This document shows, one piece after another, positions 1-8,873 of a stretch of 64,000 nucleotides of DNA. This DNA is from RUG14871 sp045539425. Its GTDB lineage: Bacteria; Bacillota_I; Bacilli_A; Erysipelotrichales; Erysipelotrichaceae. The notes under the pieces are model-generated. The model saw only the letters and a list, made by a program, of their open reading frames with translations, was not told the DNA's origin and ran no database searches. Both the position numbers and the translations under genes were made by a program. Within the stretch, counting starts at the first letter, position 1; every line of letters begins with the position of its first letter. The stretch spans positions 1-64,000 of the forward strand of contig JAZQFH010000036.1 of the NCBI GenBank assembly GCA_045539425.1, written 5' to 3'.

Positions 1-144
1 TCGCGTTTCGGCTCCCTTGTCAACATCTTTTTTTAACTTTTTTCAAGCTTTTTCCGATGTCCCCTCAGGGCTCTTTCGCTCTACCAGCTGCCTCTCTTCG
101 CTGCAGCTTTTTTATTATACACCTTTGGGGGAGGCTTGCAACAA
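1..144 (-). promoter_or_regulatory. Tandem sigma-A promoters reading out of the window's left end (probable rRNA operon P1/P2)
   Basis: On the minus strand, P1 has TTGCAA (136-141), a 16-bp spacer and TATAAT (114-119). P2 has a perfect TTGACA (18-23) preceded by an A-rich tract; 17 bp of spacer then run exactly to base 1, so its -10 lies just outside. Two closely spaced strong promoters with A-tracts are typical of Firmicute rRNA operons. The transcribed gene is not visible, so the rRNA assignment is inference. Positions 145-312 hold only AT-rich sequence with no gene I can support. Confidence 0.6.
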
Positions 145-312
145 CTTTTTTTGCACATTCGTACAATTCTGCTTAAAGCAAACGCTTACAATTTCAAATA
201 GTTTTTAACACTTCGTATTTTCTCTCTTTTCCCCTTGTTTTATTAATGATTAAGTATATATATTTTATTAATTCATATTATATATATAGAGCAGATTTTC
301 TCTTTTGGCCAC

Positions 313-370
313 CAAAAAAGCCCGGCAGTAAGCATCCGGATTGTTCACAGATCTGCTTACTGCTGAGCTT
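313..370 (-). terminator. Rho-independent terminator of the BspA/SLH gene
   Basis: Minus-strand hairpin with arms GCAGTAAGCA and TGCTTACTGC around a loop of about 18 nt, followed by GGGC and a run of six T. It lies just past the stop at 383. Confidence 0.75.
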
Positions 371-382
371 ATCTCATTTTTC

Positions 383-2665
383 TTAATTGATATAACCGTA
401 GATATTATTCATCCTGTAAAGGAAGACCGCCAGCTGTGCTCTGGTGCACGCATCATTCGGTGAGAAGTGTGTCGCATCAGTTCCCTTTGTTAAGCCGATA
501 CTGTATGCCCAGAGTATAGCCTTATAGGTTGTATTGCCAAGAGTCTTCGTCACATCCACAAACGGATTCTCATTGGTATTCACAGCCGGCTTGCCTGCCA
601 GTCGCCACAACATGACTGCCATGTTTGCTCTGGTCGTGCTGCCTGCCGGATTGAACTCCCCATCTCCTGCACCTTTGACGATTCCCTGTTGGTATGCCCA
701 GAGTATTGCCTTGTAAGTCGTATTACCTAAGACGTCCTTGCTGACATCACTAAATGGATTATTGGATGTTTCAACTGCCGGTTTTCCCTTCAATCTCCAT
801 AACATGACGCACAGCTGTGCTCTGGTGCAGTCATCAGATGGTGAATATGTGGTATCACTGGTTCCTTTGACAATACCGTTATCATAGGCCCACAGAATCG
901 CCTTGTAAGTTGTGTTTCCCAATGAAGTATCCACATCCGTAAAAGGATCAGGGTCTTCTTCGCTCACCCATTTCCAAACGCCAGACCATTCTGCCGCATT
1001 CTGCGGATACTGTGTGTTCAGTTCTGCAGCGCTTTTTTTCAGTTCCAGTGTCTCATGCATCCAGATGCCGGAAGGCAGACAGGCATCAGAGAACCAGTTT
1101 GTAAATTTCTCTCCAAGTTTTACTTCTTTTAGAGATGGGCAGGATTCGAACATATTAGTCATTTTTGTGACTTGACTGGTATCAAACGAACTCAGATCCA
1201 GTTTCGTCAACGATGTACAGTTATAGAACATCTGATTCATATCCGTTGCATTGCCGGTATCAAAAGAACTCAGATCCAACTCTTTTAATGATGTGCAGTA
1301 GGCAAACATGCAGTACATATATGTAGCACTACTGCTATCAATGTTACTCAGATCCAATTCCGTCAAAGAAGAGCATCCCCAGAACATATATCTCAAAAGT
1401 GTGACTTTGCCGGTGTCAAACGAACTCAGATCCAGTTCTGTTAAAGAGGAGCAGTCACGGAACATCCCATCCATACTTGTTACATTACTGGTATTGAACG
1501 AACTGATAACCAGATTTGACAAAGACCGGTCTTCAAAGAACATATCAGTCATATCTGTTACTTTGCCAGTATCAAATGAACTCAGATCCAGTTCTGTTAA
1601 AGCTTTACACTTATAAAACATTTTCTTCATATTTGTTACTTTGCTGGTATTGAACGAACTTAAATTCAGTTCTGTCAGAGACGTACAGTTGCAGAACATT
1701 TCACTCATATTCGTTACACTACCGGTATTAAACGAACTCAGATCCAGTTTTGTTAAGGACGAACAGCCATTGAACATGCCATCCATAGTCGGAATACTGC
1801 TGGTATTGAAAGAACTCAGATCCAACTCCTTTAATGATGCACAGCCACCGAACAACTGTTTCATGGATGTTACGTTAGCAGTTTTGAATGAACTCACATT
1901 CAGTTTTTCTAAAGAAGAGCAGTTCTTAAACATGGTACTCATATCCTTCACAGCACTGGTATTGAATGAACTCAGATCCAGTTCCGTTAAGGCAGAGCAG
2001 CCATAGAACATACTGGCCATAGTGGTTACTTTTCCGGTATTGAACATGCTCAAATCCAGTTCTGTCAAAGAACGGCAGCTGATAAACATACTGCCCATAT
2101 AGGTGACATTGCTGGTATCGAATGAACTTAGATCCAACTCTGCCAAAGACGTGCAGGCGTTGAACATATTGCCCATATGTGTAACATTACTTGTATTGAA
2201 AGTGCTCAGATCCAGTTCAACCAAAGAAGTACATCCCCAGAACATACTGGCCATATCTGTAACATTACTAGTATCAAAGCCTCTGCCATCAAAGGATACC
2301 ATGTTGCTGCAGCTGCTGAAATAAGATGACATATCTTTCGGAGCAATTGTGGTATCTGCCGCAACACTGACCATTTTCACGTTATCCCTGTAACTTGAAT
2401 CAGTCCATCCATGACCTCTGTTCTCTACGCCGGTGAACACAACACCGCTGTATGTTGTTCCATTTACAGAATCACTGAAAGTTCCTTCCGCTTTATCAGT
2501 ATATGTCTCATTACTTCTGAAAAAGATCAGATCGCCTTCATCAGTCAGAACAGCGTAGGCGGTTCCTTCTGTTGAACCGGTTTCTTCAGCTATGACCGGT
2601 ACTAAGCCGACAGCCAGAACGATCATCAGTAATACAAATGCCAATCTGTGAAAAAATGATCTCAT
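383..2665 (-). CDS. BspA-type leucine-rich repeat surface protein with three SLH domains
   Basis: Secreted cell-surface protein, probably an adhesin. Residues 1-26 are a signal peptide ending near VIA. Residues about 112-525 are roughly sixteen copies of a 26-residue BspA/DUF285 repeat (MF..C.SL.ELDLSSF.TS.VT.M). A linker with a GVWKW motif leads to three S-layer-homology-like repeats (about 573-760), each carrying F.DV, AI.WAY..GI.KG and TRAQ/TRAN motifs. No LPXTG motif is present, so retention in the wall would be through the SLH modules binding secondary cell-wall polymer. The start is preceded by GAGGAGG at good spacing. It is monocistronic with its own terminator. BspA repeats in gut and oral bacteria mediate binding to host proteins or other cells; the ligand here is unknown. 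Confidence 0.88.
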   Translation of the reverse strand: MRSFFHRLAFVLLMIVLAVGLVPVIAEETGSTEGTAYAVLTDEGDLIFFRSNETYTDKAEGTFSDSVNGTTYSGVVFTGVENRGHGWTDSSYRDNVKMVSVAADTTIAPKDMSSYFSSCSNMVSFDGRGFDTSNVTDMASMFWGCTSLVELDLSTFNTSNVTHMGNMFNACTSLAELDLSSFDTSNVTYMGSMFISCRSLTELDLSMFNTGKVTTMASMFYGCSALTELDLSSFNTSAVKDMSTMFKNCSSLEKLNVSSFKTANVTSMKQLFGGCASLKELDLSSFNTSSIPTMDGMFNGCSSLTKLDLSSFNTGSVTNMSEMFCNCTSLTELNLSSFNTSKVTNMKKMFYKCKALTELDLSSFDTGKVTDMTDMFFEDRSLSNLVISSFNTSNVTSMDGMFRDCSSLTELDLSSFDTGKVTLLRYMFWGCSSLTELDLSNIDSSSATYMYCMFAYCTSLKELDLSSFDTGNATDMNQMFYNCTSLTKLDLSSFDTSQVTKMTNMFESCPSLKEVKLGEKFTNWFSDACLPSGIWMHETLELKKSAAELNTQYPQNAAEWSGVWKWVSEEDPDPFTDVDTSLGNTTYKAILWAYDNGIVKGTSDTTYSPSDDCTRAQLCVMLWRLKGKPAVETSNNPFSDVSKDVLGNTTYKAILWAYQQGIVKGAGDGEFNPAGSTTRANMAVMLWRLAGKPAVNTNENPFVDVTKTLGNTTYKAILWAYSIGLTKGTDATHFSPNDACTRAQLAVFLYRMNNIYGYIN
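1093..2332 (-). repeat. 78-bp tandem coding repeats (BspA LRR units)
   Basis: About sixteen head-to-tail 78-bp units encode the 26-residue repeats of the BspA/SLH protein. The most constant DNA segment encodes ELDLSSF. Copies are diverged but in register, so unit number could change by recombination. Confidence 0.85.
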
Positions 2666-2790
2666 AAAGCCTCCTCAGTTATTCTCAACAGTATTATCCG
2701 ACCGTAATAGGTTTCCATTTATAATTATAACATCTCAAAACGCTTTGAATATAACGGATTTATTGTTTATCCGATCCGAACAGACAAGCC

Positions 2791-2820
2791 AAAAAGGAAG
2801 GCTTTCGCCTTCCTGATTTT
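2791..2820 (-). terminator. Terminator of the murF-ddl operon
   Basis: Minus-strand stem AGGAAGGC / GCCTTCCT with a tight loop followed by five T, immediately after the stop at 2826. Confidence 0.75.
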
Positions 2821-2825
2821 TATGC

Positions 2826-3815
2826 TTACTGCGGGATCACATTGAATCCGCGATAGACGGCACCGTACTTCTTGGCAACTTCCGCCATCGTCAGGATCTC
2901 ATCCTTAATCTCGCGGTTGCGCTGAATGATAACCTTCTGGGCCGTAATGCCCTCATCGGAATAGACGATTGCGTATTCTCTTCCCTTGATGTCCGCTTCC
3001 AGCTTCTCCAGATTCCGGTTTGGCAGGATGTGATGCTGTAAGAGGAAGACGTAGTCATCCGGATAATTGGCCATTACCAGATCCACCTGCAGCTCAAGCA
3101 GCTTGCGGGAATTGCCCGACTTGTTCTGCTCTTCCGGTTTGTTCTTCGCGGATCTCTGCAGCGGTTCCTCGACATAGGTGTCTTCCACCTCATCGTCTTC
3201 ATCATTTAATAAACGGCGGATTTCTTCTTCTCTGCTCAGTGCGCGTTTTTCTTCCAGTATCGGCTCTTCTTCCGTGACTTCTGCCGGTGCTTCTTCCTTG
3301 TTTTCCACACGGCTTGCAATCTCTTCAAAGATATCTTCCGCTTCCGGAACTTCAATGACTTCCAGCTCTTCCGGCAAGACTTCCGTCTTTACCGGTTCTT
3401 CTTCCTTCACTTCTTCTTTTTCTTCAGTGAACGGACCTGCCGGCGCATTCTTTTCCTTCAGCTCCGCCAGTGCGGCATCCAGATCATTGACGAGTGCATC
3501 AAAGTCAGATGCTTCCTCTGTAACAGTTTCTTCCTGAACAGCTTCTTCCTGAGCAGTTTCTTCCGTGACTTCTTCCTTCACTTCCGCCTTTGCCGTCGTT
3601 TCTTCCTTTACCGGCTCTTCCTGCACTTCTTCCACAGGCTCTTTTTCTTCATAAGAAACTACGGCTTCCGTCTTCTCTGCCTTTTTCTCTTCTTTTGGCA
3701 GCGGTTTGGAATCGGAAGGAACCTGTGTAGTGGAATTGCCGTTGTCGTTCTTCAGCAGATAGTAGGCAGCTGCTGCTCCCGCGGCGATGACGATCGTGAT
3801 GAATTTCTTGAACAT
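2826..3815 (-). CDS. Single-pass membrane protein with long acidic linker and conserved-looking C-terminal domain; function unknown
   Basis: I do not recognise this 329-residue protein. Residues about 5-22 form one hydrophobic segment (uncleaved anchor, few charges before it). Residues about 25-225 are Glu/Lys/Val/Thr-rich low complexity with repeated EE, EEK and TEE motifs, likely extended. Residues about 230-329 form a compact domain of mixed helix and strand ending GFNVIPQ. GAGGTAAGAAACT precedes the ATG. It starts 20 bp after ddl and is the last gene of the operon hydrolase-murF-ddl, so a link to peptidoglycan assembly is plausible but only by context. Topology is uncertain; an N-in anchor would place the acidic region outside, the reverse inside. 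Confidence 0.7.
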   Translation of the reverse strand: MFKKFITIVIAAGAAAAYYLLKNDNGNSTTQVPSDSKPLPKEEKKAEKTEAVVSYEEKEPVEEVQEEPVKEETTAKAEVKEEVTEETAQEEAVQEETVTEEASDFDALVNDLDAALAELKEKNAPAGPFTEEKEEVKEEEPVKTEVLPEELEVIEVPEAEDIFEEIASRVENKEEAPAEVTEEEPILEEKRALSREEEIRRLLNDEDDEVEDTYVEEPLQRSAKNKPEEQNKSGNSRKLLELQVDLVMANYPDDYVFLLQHHILPNRNLEKLEADIKGREYAIVYSDEGITAQKVIIQRNREIKDEILTMAEVAKKYGAVYRGFNVIPQ

Positions 3816-3835
3816 AGTTTCTTACCTCGCTAAAA

Positions 3836-5023
3836 TTAACCCTTCAGCTTTCCCTTGGTTGCGCCCTGCGCATACCCGGAAAGAATATTCGTGTCATAGG
3901 AGAATGTCATCTTCTCTCTTCTTCTCTGACGGTCGATAGCCTGTTTGACCAGACGGTCCATCAGTTCCGTAAAGGAGATTCCCGTATTCTCCCAGAGATA
4001 GAATGCCAGAGATCCCGGAATGGTATTGATCTCATTGACATAGACCCTGTCCGTTCCCTTTTCCAATAAGAAATCGATCCGGCAAACTCCGCTGGAGCCG
4101 AGTACCTTAAATGTTTCCACGGCCAGGGATTTGATTTTATCCGTCAGTTCTTCGGAAAGCGGAGCCGGGACCAGGCGGCTGGCGGAAGCCATTCCGCGCT
4201 CATTGGTCTTGGAGCCCTTTCCGTTTCCTTCATATTTATCATGGAACGTCAGCAGTTCTTCGCTTGTCATGACCTGTTCCAGATTGCTCGGCTGACAGTC
4301 GTAGCAGTCACCGAGTACAGAGCAGTTGATTTCCGTCATCGGTTTGACGATCTTTTCCACCGCGATCTTGCGGTCAAACTTCGTTGCTTCTCTGATGCAG
4401 TTCAGAAGTTCCTCCGCATCATGAGCGACACTGATGCCGACAGAGCTGCCGCAACATGCGGGTTTAACGATCAGAGGATAACCGATCTTTTCCGCCTTGG
4501 CGAGCACTTCCTCTTTTTTCTGTTCCAGTTCGTGTCCGTACAGCCAGAACCACGGTGTGATCGGGAGTCCGCTTCCTTCCAGGATATACTTCATGACAAT
4601 CTTATCCTGGCCGACTCCTGCCGCCACCACGTCACATCCCGCATACGGAATGTGCATCATTTCCAGATAGCCCTGAATCGTACCGTCTTCACAGTTGGTG
4701 CCGTGAACGACCGGAATAACAACATCGAGCGCAATCTCCCATTTATGGAAGAGAGACTGCTTGATCGGACGGACCCAGGTCTTCTTTCCGTCATAGGAAA
4801 GATAGCACTCCGGGACATTGTCAAAGATGTTCTGCATATTGGTGAACAGATTGACATCCATCATATCTTTTGAGCAGTACAGCACTCTCTTTTTGGATAC
4901 ATAAAGCGGGACGACATCATATTTTTCCGGATCCAGTGCGTGCATCGCCTGGGAAGCGGAAATGATGCTGACCTCATGTTCTACGGATTCTCCTCCGAAG
5001 ATAACTCCGACAGTAATTTTCAT
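3836..5023 (-). CDS. ddl: D-alanine--D-alanine ligase
   Basis: Joins two D-Ala in the cytoplasm to make the dipeptide that MurF adds to the peptidoglycan precursor. Family features: N-terminal GVIFGGESVEHEVSI, ATP-grasp core with PLIVKPACCGSSVG, a loop containing DKYEG, and the C-terminal metal site VYVNEINTIPGS. The Tyr in the loop is typical of ligases making D-Ala-D-Ala rather than D-Ala-D-Lac, though this is an alignment by eye. The start used is the internal ATG at 5023, preceded by AAGGAG; the longer open frame to 5116 has no SD and runs into murF. The protein is 395 residues, somewhat long for the family because of a basic C-terminal tail. It lies 13 bp after murF. Confidence 0.93.
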   Translation of the reverse strand: MKITVGVIFGGESVEHEVSIISASQAMHALDPEKYDVVPLYVSKKRVLYCSKDMMDVNLFTNMQNIFDNVPECYLSYDGKKTWVRPIKQSLFHKWEIALDVVIPVVHGTNCEDGTIQGYLEMMHIPYAGCDVVAAGVGQDKIVMKYILEGSGLPITPWFWLYGHELEQKKEEVLAKAEKIGYPLIVKPACCGSSVGISVAHDAEELLNCIREATKFDRKIAVEKIVKPMTEINCSVLGDCYDCQPSNLEQVMTSEELLTFHDKYEGNGKGSKTNERGMASASRLVPAPLSEELTDKIKSLAVETFKVLGSSGVCRIDFLLEKGTDRVYVNEINTIPGSLAFYLWENTGISFTELMDRLVKQAIDRQRRREKMTFSYDTNILSGYAQGATKGKLKG

Positions 5024-5036
5024 TTGTTTTTTCTCC

Positions 5037-6626
5037 TTAGTTGTTAAATGCGTCCGGAAGATCGTTTTCCAATAGGATCGTATCTTCTCTGTCCGCTTTC
5101 TGATAGACGAGCGCAAATGCCTCGGCTACCTTATCCAATACCGCAACGTGTTCCATATCGAACCCGCTGTCCAAAAGTCCCTGATAGATCGGCTCGGTCT
5201 GCTTCTTTCCGATTAAAAGCACCTCATCGACCTTTCCTTTCATCAGAGTTCCGAAACGGTAGTTGATTTCATATTCCTTTTCCCCGAGATCGATCATTCC
5301 CGGCGTAACGATCCAGCGGCGGTTCGGCATGCGGCTGAGTACTTCCAGACTCATCGCGCTTCCTTCCGGGTTGGCGTTGAAGGCATCGTCAATAAACGTA
5401 TAGCCATTGATCTTCTTCAGTTCCAGCCTGTGCTCGATCTTTTCAATTGAGGCAACCGACTTCTGCAGTTCTTCAAAGGAAATGCCGAGCTCGCGGCCAA
5501 GCGCAACGCTTAAGAGGATATTCATGATGTTATGAGAGCCAAGTAAACGGGTCTCAAAGGGATACCGTCCTTCCTGAGAGACCACATCAAAGCGGCTTCC
5601 ATACGGATCATATGTGATATTCTCGGCGCGGTAGTCTGCCTCTTTTTCCGTGATGGCACAGCGAATGATCCTGCAGTTGTTTTTCACCGCATAATTACGG
5701 ATATATTCGTTGTCACAGTTCAGAATGCCCACACCGTCCTGCGGCAGGTTCTCCACCATCAACATCTTTTCTTTGATGATGTTTTCCAGAGAGCCGAAGG
5801 TATTGAGGTGCTGCGGTCCGATGGAAGTGACGATGCCGTAGCGAGGCTGGACAAATCTGGTGAGATAATCGATATCCCCGACTTTATCCGCTCCCATTTC
5901 GCAGACAAAGACTTCATGGATCGGCTTCAGCTGTTCCCTGACGGTACGCGTGATACCCAGCGGGGTATTGAAGGAAGCCGGTGTCATAAGCGAGTAGTAG
6001 TGGTTGGACAAAACAGCCTGCACGATATTCTTCGTGGATGTCTTGCCGTAAGAGCCCGTGATACCGATTTTGATCAGATCCTTCTGTGACGACAGGATCT
6101 CTTTGGCTTCATGAATAAAGTGATTGCGTACCGCACTCTCCACCGGTTCCGTCACATAGAACATCGGATAGATCAGAGCCCACGCAAGTAACGGCTCCAG
6201 AAAGAAGAGCAGCGGCGCAAAACGCAGCGGCAGGAATGTCAGTAACAGTGTCTGAATGACAATTGCCAGCAATGCCATCGCAGCGATCTGGCGTTTGACG
6301 CGCTCCGTCACATTCAGCGGCTTGATGTAGTGTTTCTTCTTCTCCTTTAAGATTCCCGCTACCGCATAGACAACACTCAGAACAAGGACGAGTATCAGAC
6401 GCAACGGAAGAGAAAGCGGAAGAACGGCAAGCAGCAGATACGGCAGATACGCCAGAAGGTATACCGTGATCTCCTCCCTTCCAAGCTCCTGTTTTTTCAG
6501 CCAGGAAGTATAGCGAAAGAGTTCGTAGCGGTTCTGCTGGAAAATATGCAGGGCATGCTTGGCAGGGATCAGTCCCACTGCCAGAAGTGCCACATTCAGT
6601 AATACAATCAAAAGCAGGCTTTTCAT
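5037..6626 (-). CDS. murF: MurF-type Mur ligase with an N-terminal membrane domain
   Basis: Predicted to add D-Ala-D-Ala to UDP-MurNAc-tripeptide. The first ~165 residues contain about five hydrophobic helices (near 3-20, 53-72, 74-92, 114-133 and 137-157) where ordinary MurF has a soluble UDP-binding domain. The Mur ligase core starts at about 185 with the P-loop GITGSYGKTSTK (188-199), followed by the MurF-type DDAFNANP motif and the C-terminal TPGMIDLGEKE segment. It ends ENDLPDAFNN. Its ATG overlaps the upstream stop as ATGA, implying translational coupling, and ddl follows 13 bp later, which supports a MurF rather than MurC/D/E role. The alternative is a MurF-like paralogue with a different acceptor. 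Confidence 0.8.
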   Translation of the reverse strand: MKSLLLIVLLNVALLAVGLIPAKHALHIFQQNRYELFRYTSWLKKQELGREEITVYLLAYLPYLLLAVLPLSLPLRLILVLVLSVVYAVAGILKEKKKHYIKPLNVTERVKRQIAAMALLAIVIQTLLLTFLPLRFAPLLFFLEPLLAWALIYPMFYVTEPVESAVRNHFIHEAKEILSSQKDLIKIGITGSYGKTSTKNIVQAVLSNHYYSLMTPASFNTPLGITRTVREQLKPIHEVFVCEMGADKVGDIDYLTRFVQPRYGIVTSIGPQHLNTFGSLENIIKEKMLMVENLPQDGVGILNCDNEYIRNYAVKNNCRIIRCAITEKEADYRAENITYDPYGSRFDVVSQEGRYPFETRLLGSHNIMNILLSVALGRELGISFEELQKSVASIEKIEHRLELKKINGYTFIDDAFNANPEGSAMSLEVLSRMPNRRWIVTPGMIDLGEKEYEINYRFGTLMKGKVDEVLLIGKKQTEPIYQGLLDSGFDMEHVAVLDKVAEAFALVYQKADREDTILLENDLPDAFNN

Positions 6627-7381
6627 TTTGCGTCAGCCTCCAGGAAAATATCGATCACTTTCAGAAAGCGGGTCATCTGATGGAAGTAGGCAAAGTGGTC
6701 ATCGCCTTCAAAGACGGCCAGGCCGGCATTCGGCATTTCCCTTTCCATCTGCTTTCCCATATACAGCGGCGTCATCTCATCCTGATCACCCCATACCAGA
6801 AGCGTTTCACACTTCACCTGCGGTAAGAGAGAGGAAAGGTCTTCATTGACGACCTTCACGAAGATCTCACGCATCACACCGCTCGTATTCCGGTAATCGG
6901 AACTTCCGGCATTCTGCATCAGCTTCTGTTTTGTCTTCTCCAGATGCAGAAGGTTCAGCACCTTCTTCGCTGCCTTGTAGCTGTAAACGCGCACATAGTA
7001 ATCCGCGGAGTGTTTCTCACGGATTCCGGCCCCTCCGGTAATCACGAGTTTTCTGAGCGGATTGCGGCTGGCATAGATTAAAGCCATGCGGCAGCCGAAG
7101 GAATGGCAGATGATGATGGGATTCTCCACCTTCATCTCCTTTAAAAACTCCTCCAAAAACTCTTCGTAGTCGTAAATGGTCCAGGCATATTTCGGTTCTT
7201 CGCTCTGTCCCATTCCCGGCAGATCCATGTTGTATACGGTATAGCGGTCGGATAGATGATCCTGGATCGGATCCATCATCTGGGTATTCTGTCCCCACCC
7301 GTGCAGTAATACCACTGCCTGAGTGCCTTCACCGCTTTTCTGATAATATGTTTTGACGTCTTTGACTGTAATATAGCTCAT
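6623..7381 (-). CDS. Alpha/beta hydrolase
   Basis: Soluble 252-residue alpha/beta-fold hydrolase. HGWGQ (27-31) forms the oxyanion strand, CHSFGC carries the nucleophile Ser94, WGDQDE supplies the acid (Asp199 or Asp201) and GDDHF the His (229). Substrate is not predictable. It is the first gene of the murF-ddl operon and overlaps murF by 4 bp. An AGAGGTT SD precedes the ATG, and TATAAT lies 19 bp upstream of it with a weak -35. Co-transcription with cell-wall genes suggests, but does not prove, an envelope-related ester or amide substrate. Confidence 0.8.
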   Translation of the reverse strand: MSYITVKDVKTYYQKSGEGTQAVVLLHGWGQNTQMMDPIQDHLSDRYTVYNMDLPGMGQSEEPKYAWTIYDYEEFLEEFLKEMKVENPIIICHSFGCRMALIYASRNPLRKLVITGGAGIREKHSADYYVRVYSYKAAKKVLNLLHLEKTKQKLMQNAGSSDYRNTSGVMREIFVKVVNEDLSSLLPQVKCETLLVWGDQDEMTPLYMGKQMEREMPNAGLAVFEGDDHFAYFHQMTRFLKVIDIFLEADAK

Positions 7382-7453
7382 ATAACCTCTATCTTAAATA
7401 TTATACTAAATTTATCAGTCAATGTTTCATGAACTGACGAAAAACTCCCGCAG

Positions 7454-7482
7454 AAAAAAAGCCGCTTCAAGCGGCTCATTTT
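7454..7482 (-). terminator. Terminator of the two-component operon (near-symmetric)
   Basis: Stem AGCCGCTT / AAGCGGCT (7460-7475) flanked by seven A on the left and a T run on the right, so it can work in both directions. It overlaps the kinase stop codon. Confidence 0.75.
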
Positions 7483-8873
7483 TTGAAATGACGGCGGGAA
7501 TTCTGTTTTTTTCCCGTGCTCTTCGGCTGATTCTCTTTGAGATCCTGATATTTCTTGCTGATCTTGAAGACAACCCCGTTATGGGAGTTATAGGCATAGA
7601 TCTCACAGTTATAGGCGGTTACCACTTTATATACAATGGAAAGACCGAGGCCGAATTTTCCGTCGGTCCCCTTTTCATACGGTTTAAACAGTTTCTCAAT
7701 GCGGTCGTTTGAGAGGAACGGACCGTCATTTTCCACGGAGACGTATTCGTCCGTCAGGGTGATGATGATCTCGCTCTTGGCATAGCGCAGCGCGTTATCC
7801 ATCAGGTTTTCAATCACGACACGCCACGGCTCTTCATCCCCATAATAGACGGCGTCCGTCAGATAAGTCCGGATCTGCAGTTCCGGACGGAGAACCTTTA
7901 AGGAGAGCAGCGTCTTGTCGATGACTTCCTTCAGATTACTGCTGCCGGTACTCTCATTGGTCACAAGATACCCGACCCTGTTCAGTAACAGCAGATTCTG
8001 CACTTTGTTCTCCAGACGCTCGGAGTGCTCAATGATCACGTCGACGCTCTTCTCCAGAGAGTCATACGGATAGATGCCGTCCTTGATGCTCTCCGCATAG
8101 GACTTGATCGTCGCAATCGGCGTCTTCAGATCATGGGAGATGTTCTGAATGAGTTCTTCCTTGATCTGCTGCTGTTTCTGCAGCTCCTCATTCATCTCCA
8201 CAAGCGATGCCGCCAGCGTACCGATCTCGTCTTTTCTGCTGACATCCAAGACGGCTGCCTCGCCTTTTTTCACCTTGCGGGTGTAGCTTGTCAATTGCCC
8301 CAGCGAGTTGATCAGGTAAGCGACCCAGGCGAATAACAACATGAAGATCATCGTGGTGACGATCACCATGATGTTGATGACCTGGTTCAGAAGTGCCTTT
8401 TTAAACTCTTCCCTATAGATATTGGAAATCACCGAGATGAGTAAGGAATGCTCGTTGACTTTGGTGATGGAATAGAGGTATTCGACATCCCCGACATTCA
8501 TGGAATAGTTTGCCGAATCCGTTTTCTGCGTGGAGGCTTTCTCCACGATTGTCTGCAGGGTCGCGTCATCTTTCAAACTGAAGTTTTCCGAAACGAAGAT
8601 GCGGTGAACCTGCGTATCGTAAAGCGCATGGCTGATCATGGAATCCCGGGACAGGCTCAGAATCTGCGAGTCCGGATCCCGTGTATAGTTGTAGATCATG
8701 ATATTCTGGGTGGAACTGATGCGCTCATACATCTGCGTCCGGACGAAGATATCGATACTGTTATCCAGATAGAAGATCATGAACGTGAGGAAAAAGCCGA
8801 TGGAGAACAGAATGATCGTCACCAGCTGCTGTGTCAGTGTTAACTCTTTGATAAAGTTTCTGAAACGTTTCAT
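7476..8873 (-). CDS. Membrane sensor histidine kinase
   Basis: Sensor of a two-component system. TM1 is at about 15-36, then an extracytoplasmic domain of about 125 residues, TM2 at about 165-188, HAMP to about 240, and HisKA with phospho-acceptor His247 in NISHDLKTPIATI. The HATPase domain follows, with N-box ENLMDNALRYA and G2-box FGLGLS. The C-terminal ~25 residues are basic and polar. The gene overlaps the response regulator by 4 bp (ATGA), so the two proteins are translated as a pair. The signal is unknown; the extracytoplasmic domain shows no fold I recognise. Confidence 0.93.
   Translation of the reverse strand: MKRFRNFIKELTLTQQLVTIILFSIGFFLTFMIFYLDNSIDIFVRTQMYERISSTQNIMIYNYTRDPDSQILSLSRDSMISHALYDTQVHRIFVSENFSLKDDATLQTIVEKASTQKTDSANYSMNVGDVEYLYSITKVNEHSLLISVISNIYREEFKKALLNQVINIMVIVTTMIFMLLFAWVAYLINSLGQLTSYTRKVKKGEAAVLDVSRKDEIGTLAASLVEMNEELQKQQQIKEELIQNISHDLKTPIATIKSYAESIKDGIYPYDSLEKSVDVIIEHSERLENKVQNLLLLNRVGYLVTNESTGSSNLKEVIDKTLLSLKVLRPELQIRTYLTDAVYYGDEEPWRVVIENLMDNALRYAKSEIIITLTDEYVSVENDGPFLSNDRIEKLFKPYEKGTDGKFGLGLSIVYKVVTAYNCEIYAYNSHNGVVFKISKKYQDLKENQPKSTGKKQNSRRHFKK

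Noticed and set aside
17..208. 63-residue Phe/Ser-rich open frame on the plus strand
   Set aside because: It lies over tandem promoters on the other strand, has no SD and is low complexity.
534..2324. Several plus-strand open frames opposite the BspA/SLH gene
   Set aside because: Shadows of the repetitive coding strand; no SD and no protein-like features.
1093..2332. CRISPR array, because of regular repeats
   Set aside because: Units are 78 bp, coding, diverged and without unique spacers; no cas genes.
4241..4873. 210-residue open frame opposite ddl
   Set aside because: Antisense shadow of a certain gene, His/Arg-rich composition typical of reverse-frame reading.
5024..5116. Longer N-terminus for ddl
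   Set aside because: Would overlap murF by 80 bp and lacks an SD; AAGGAG precedes the ATG at 5023, where the family start begins.
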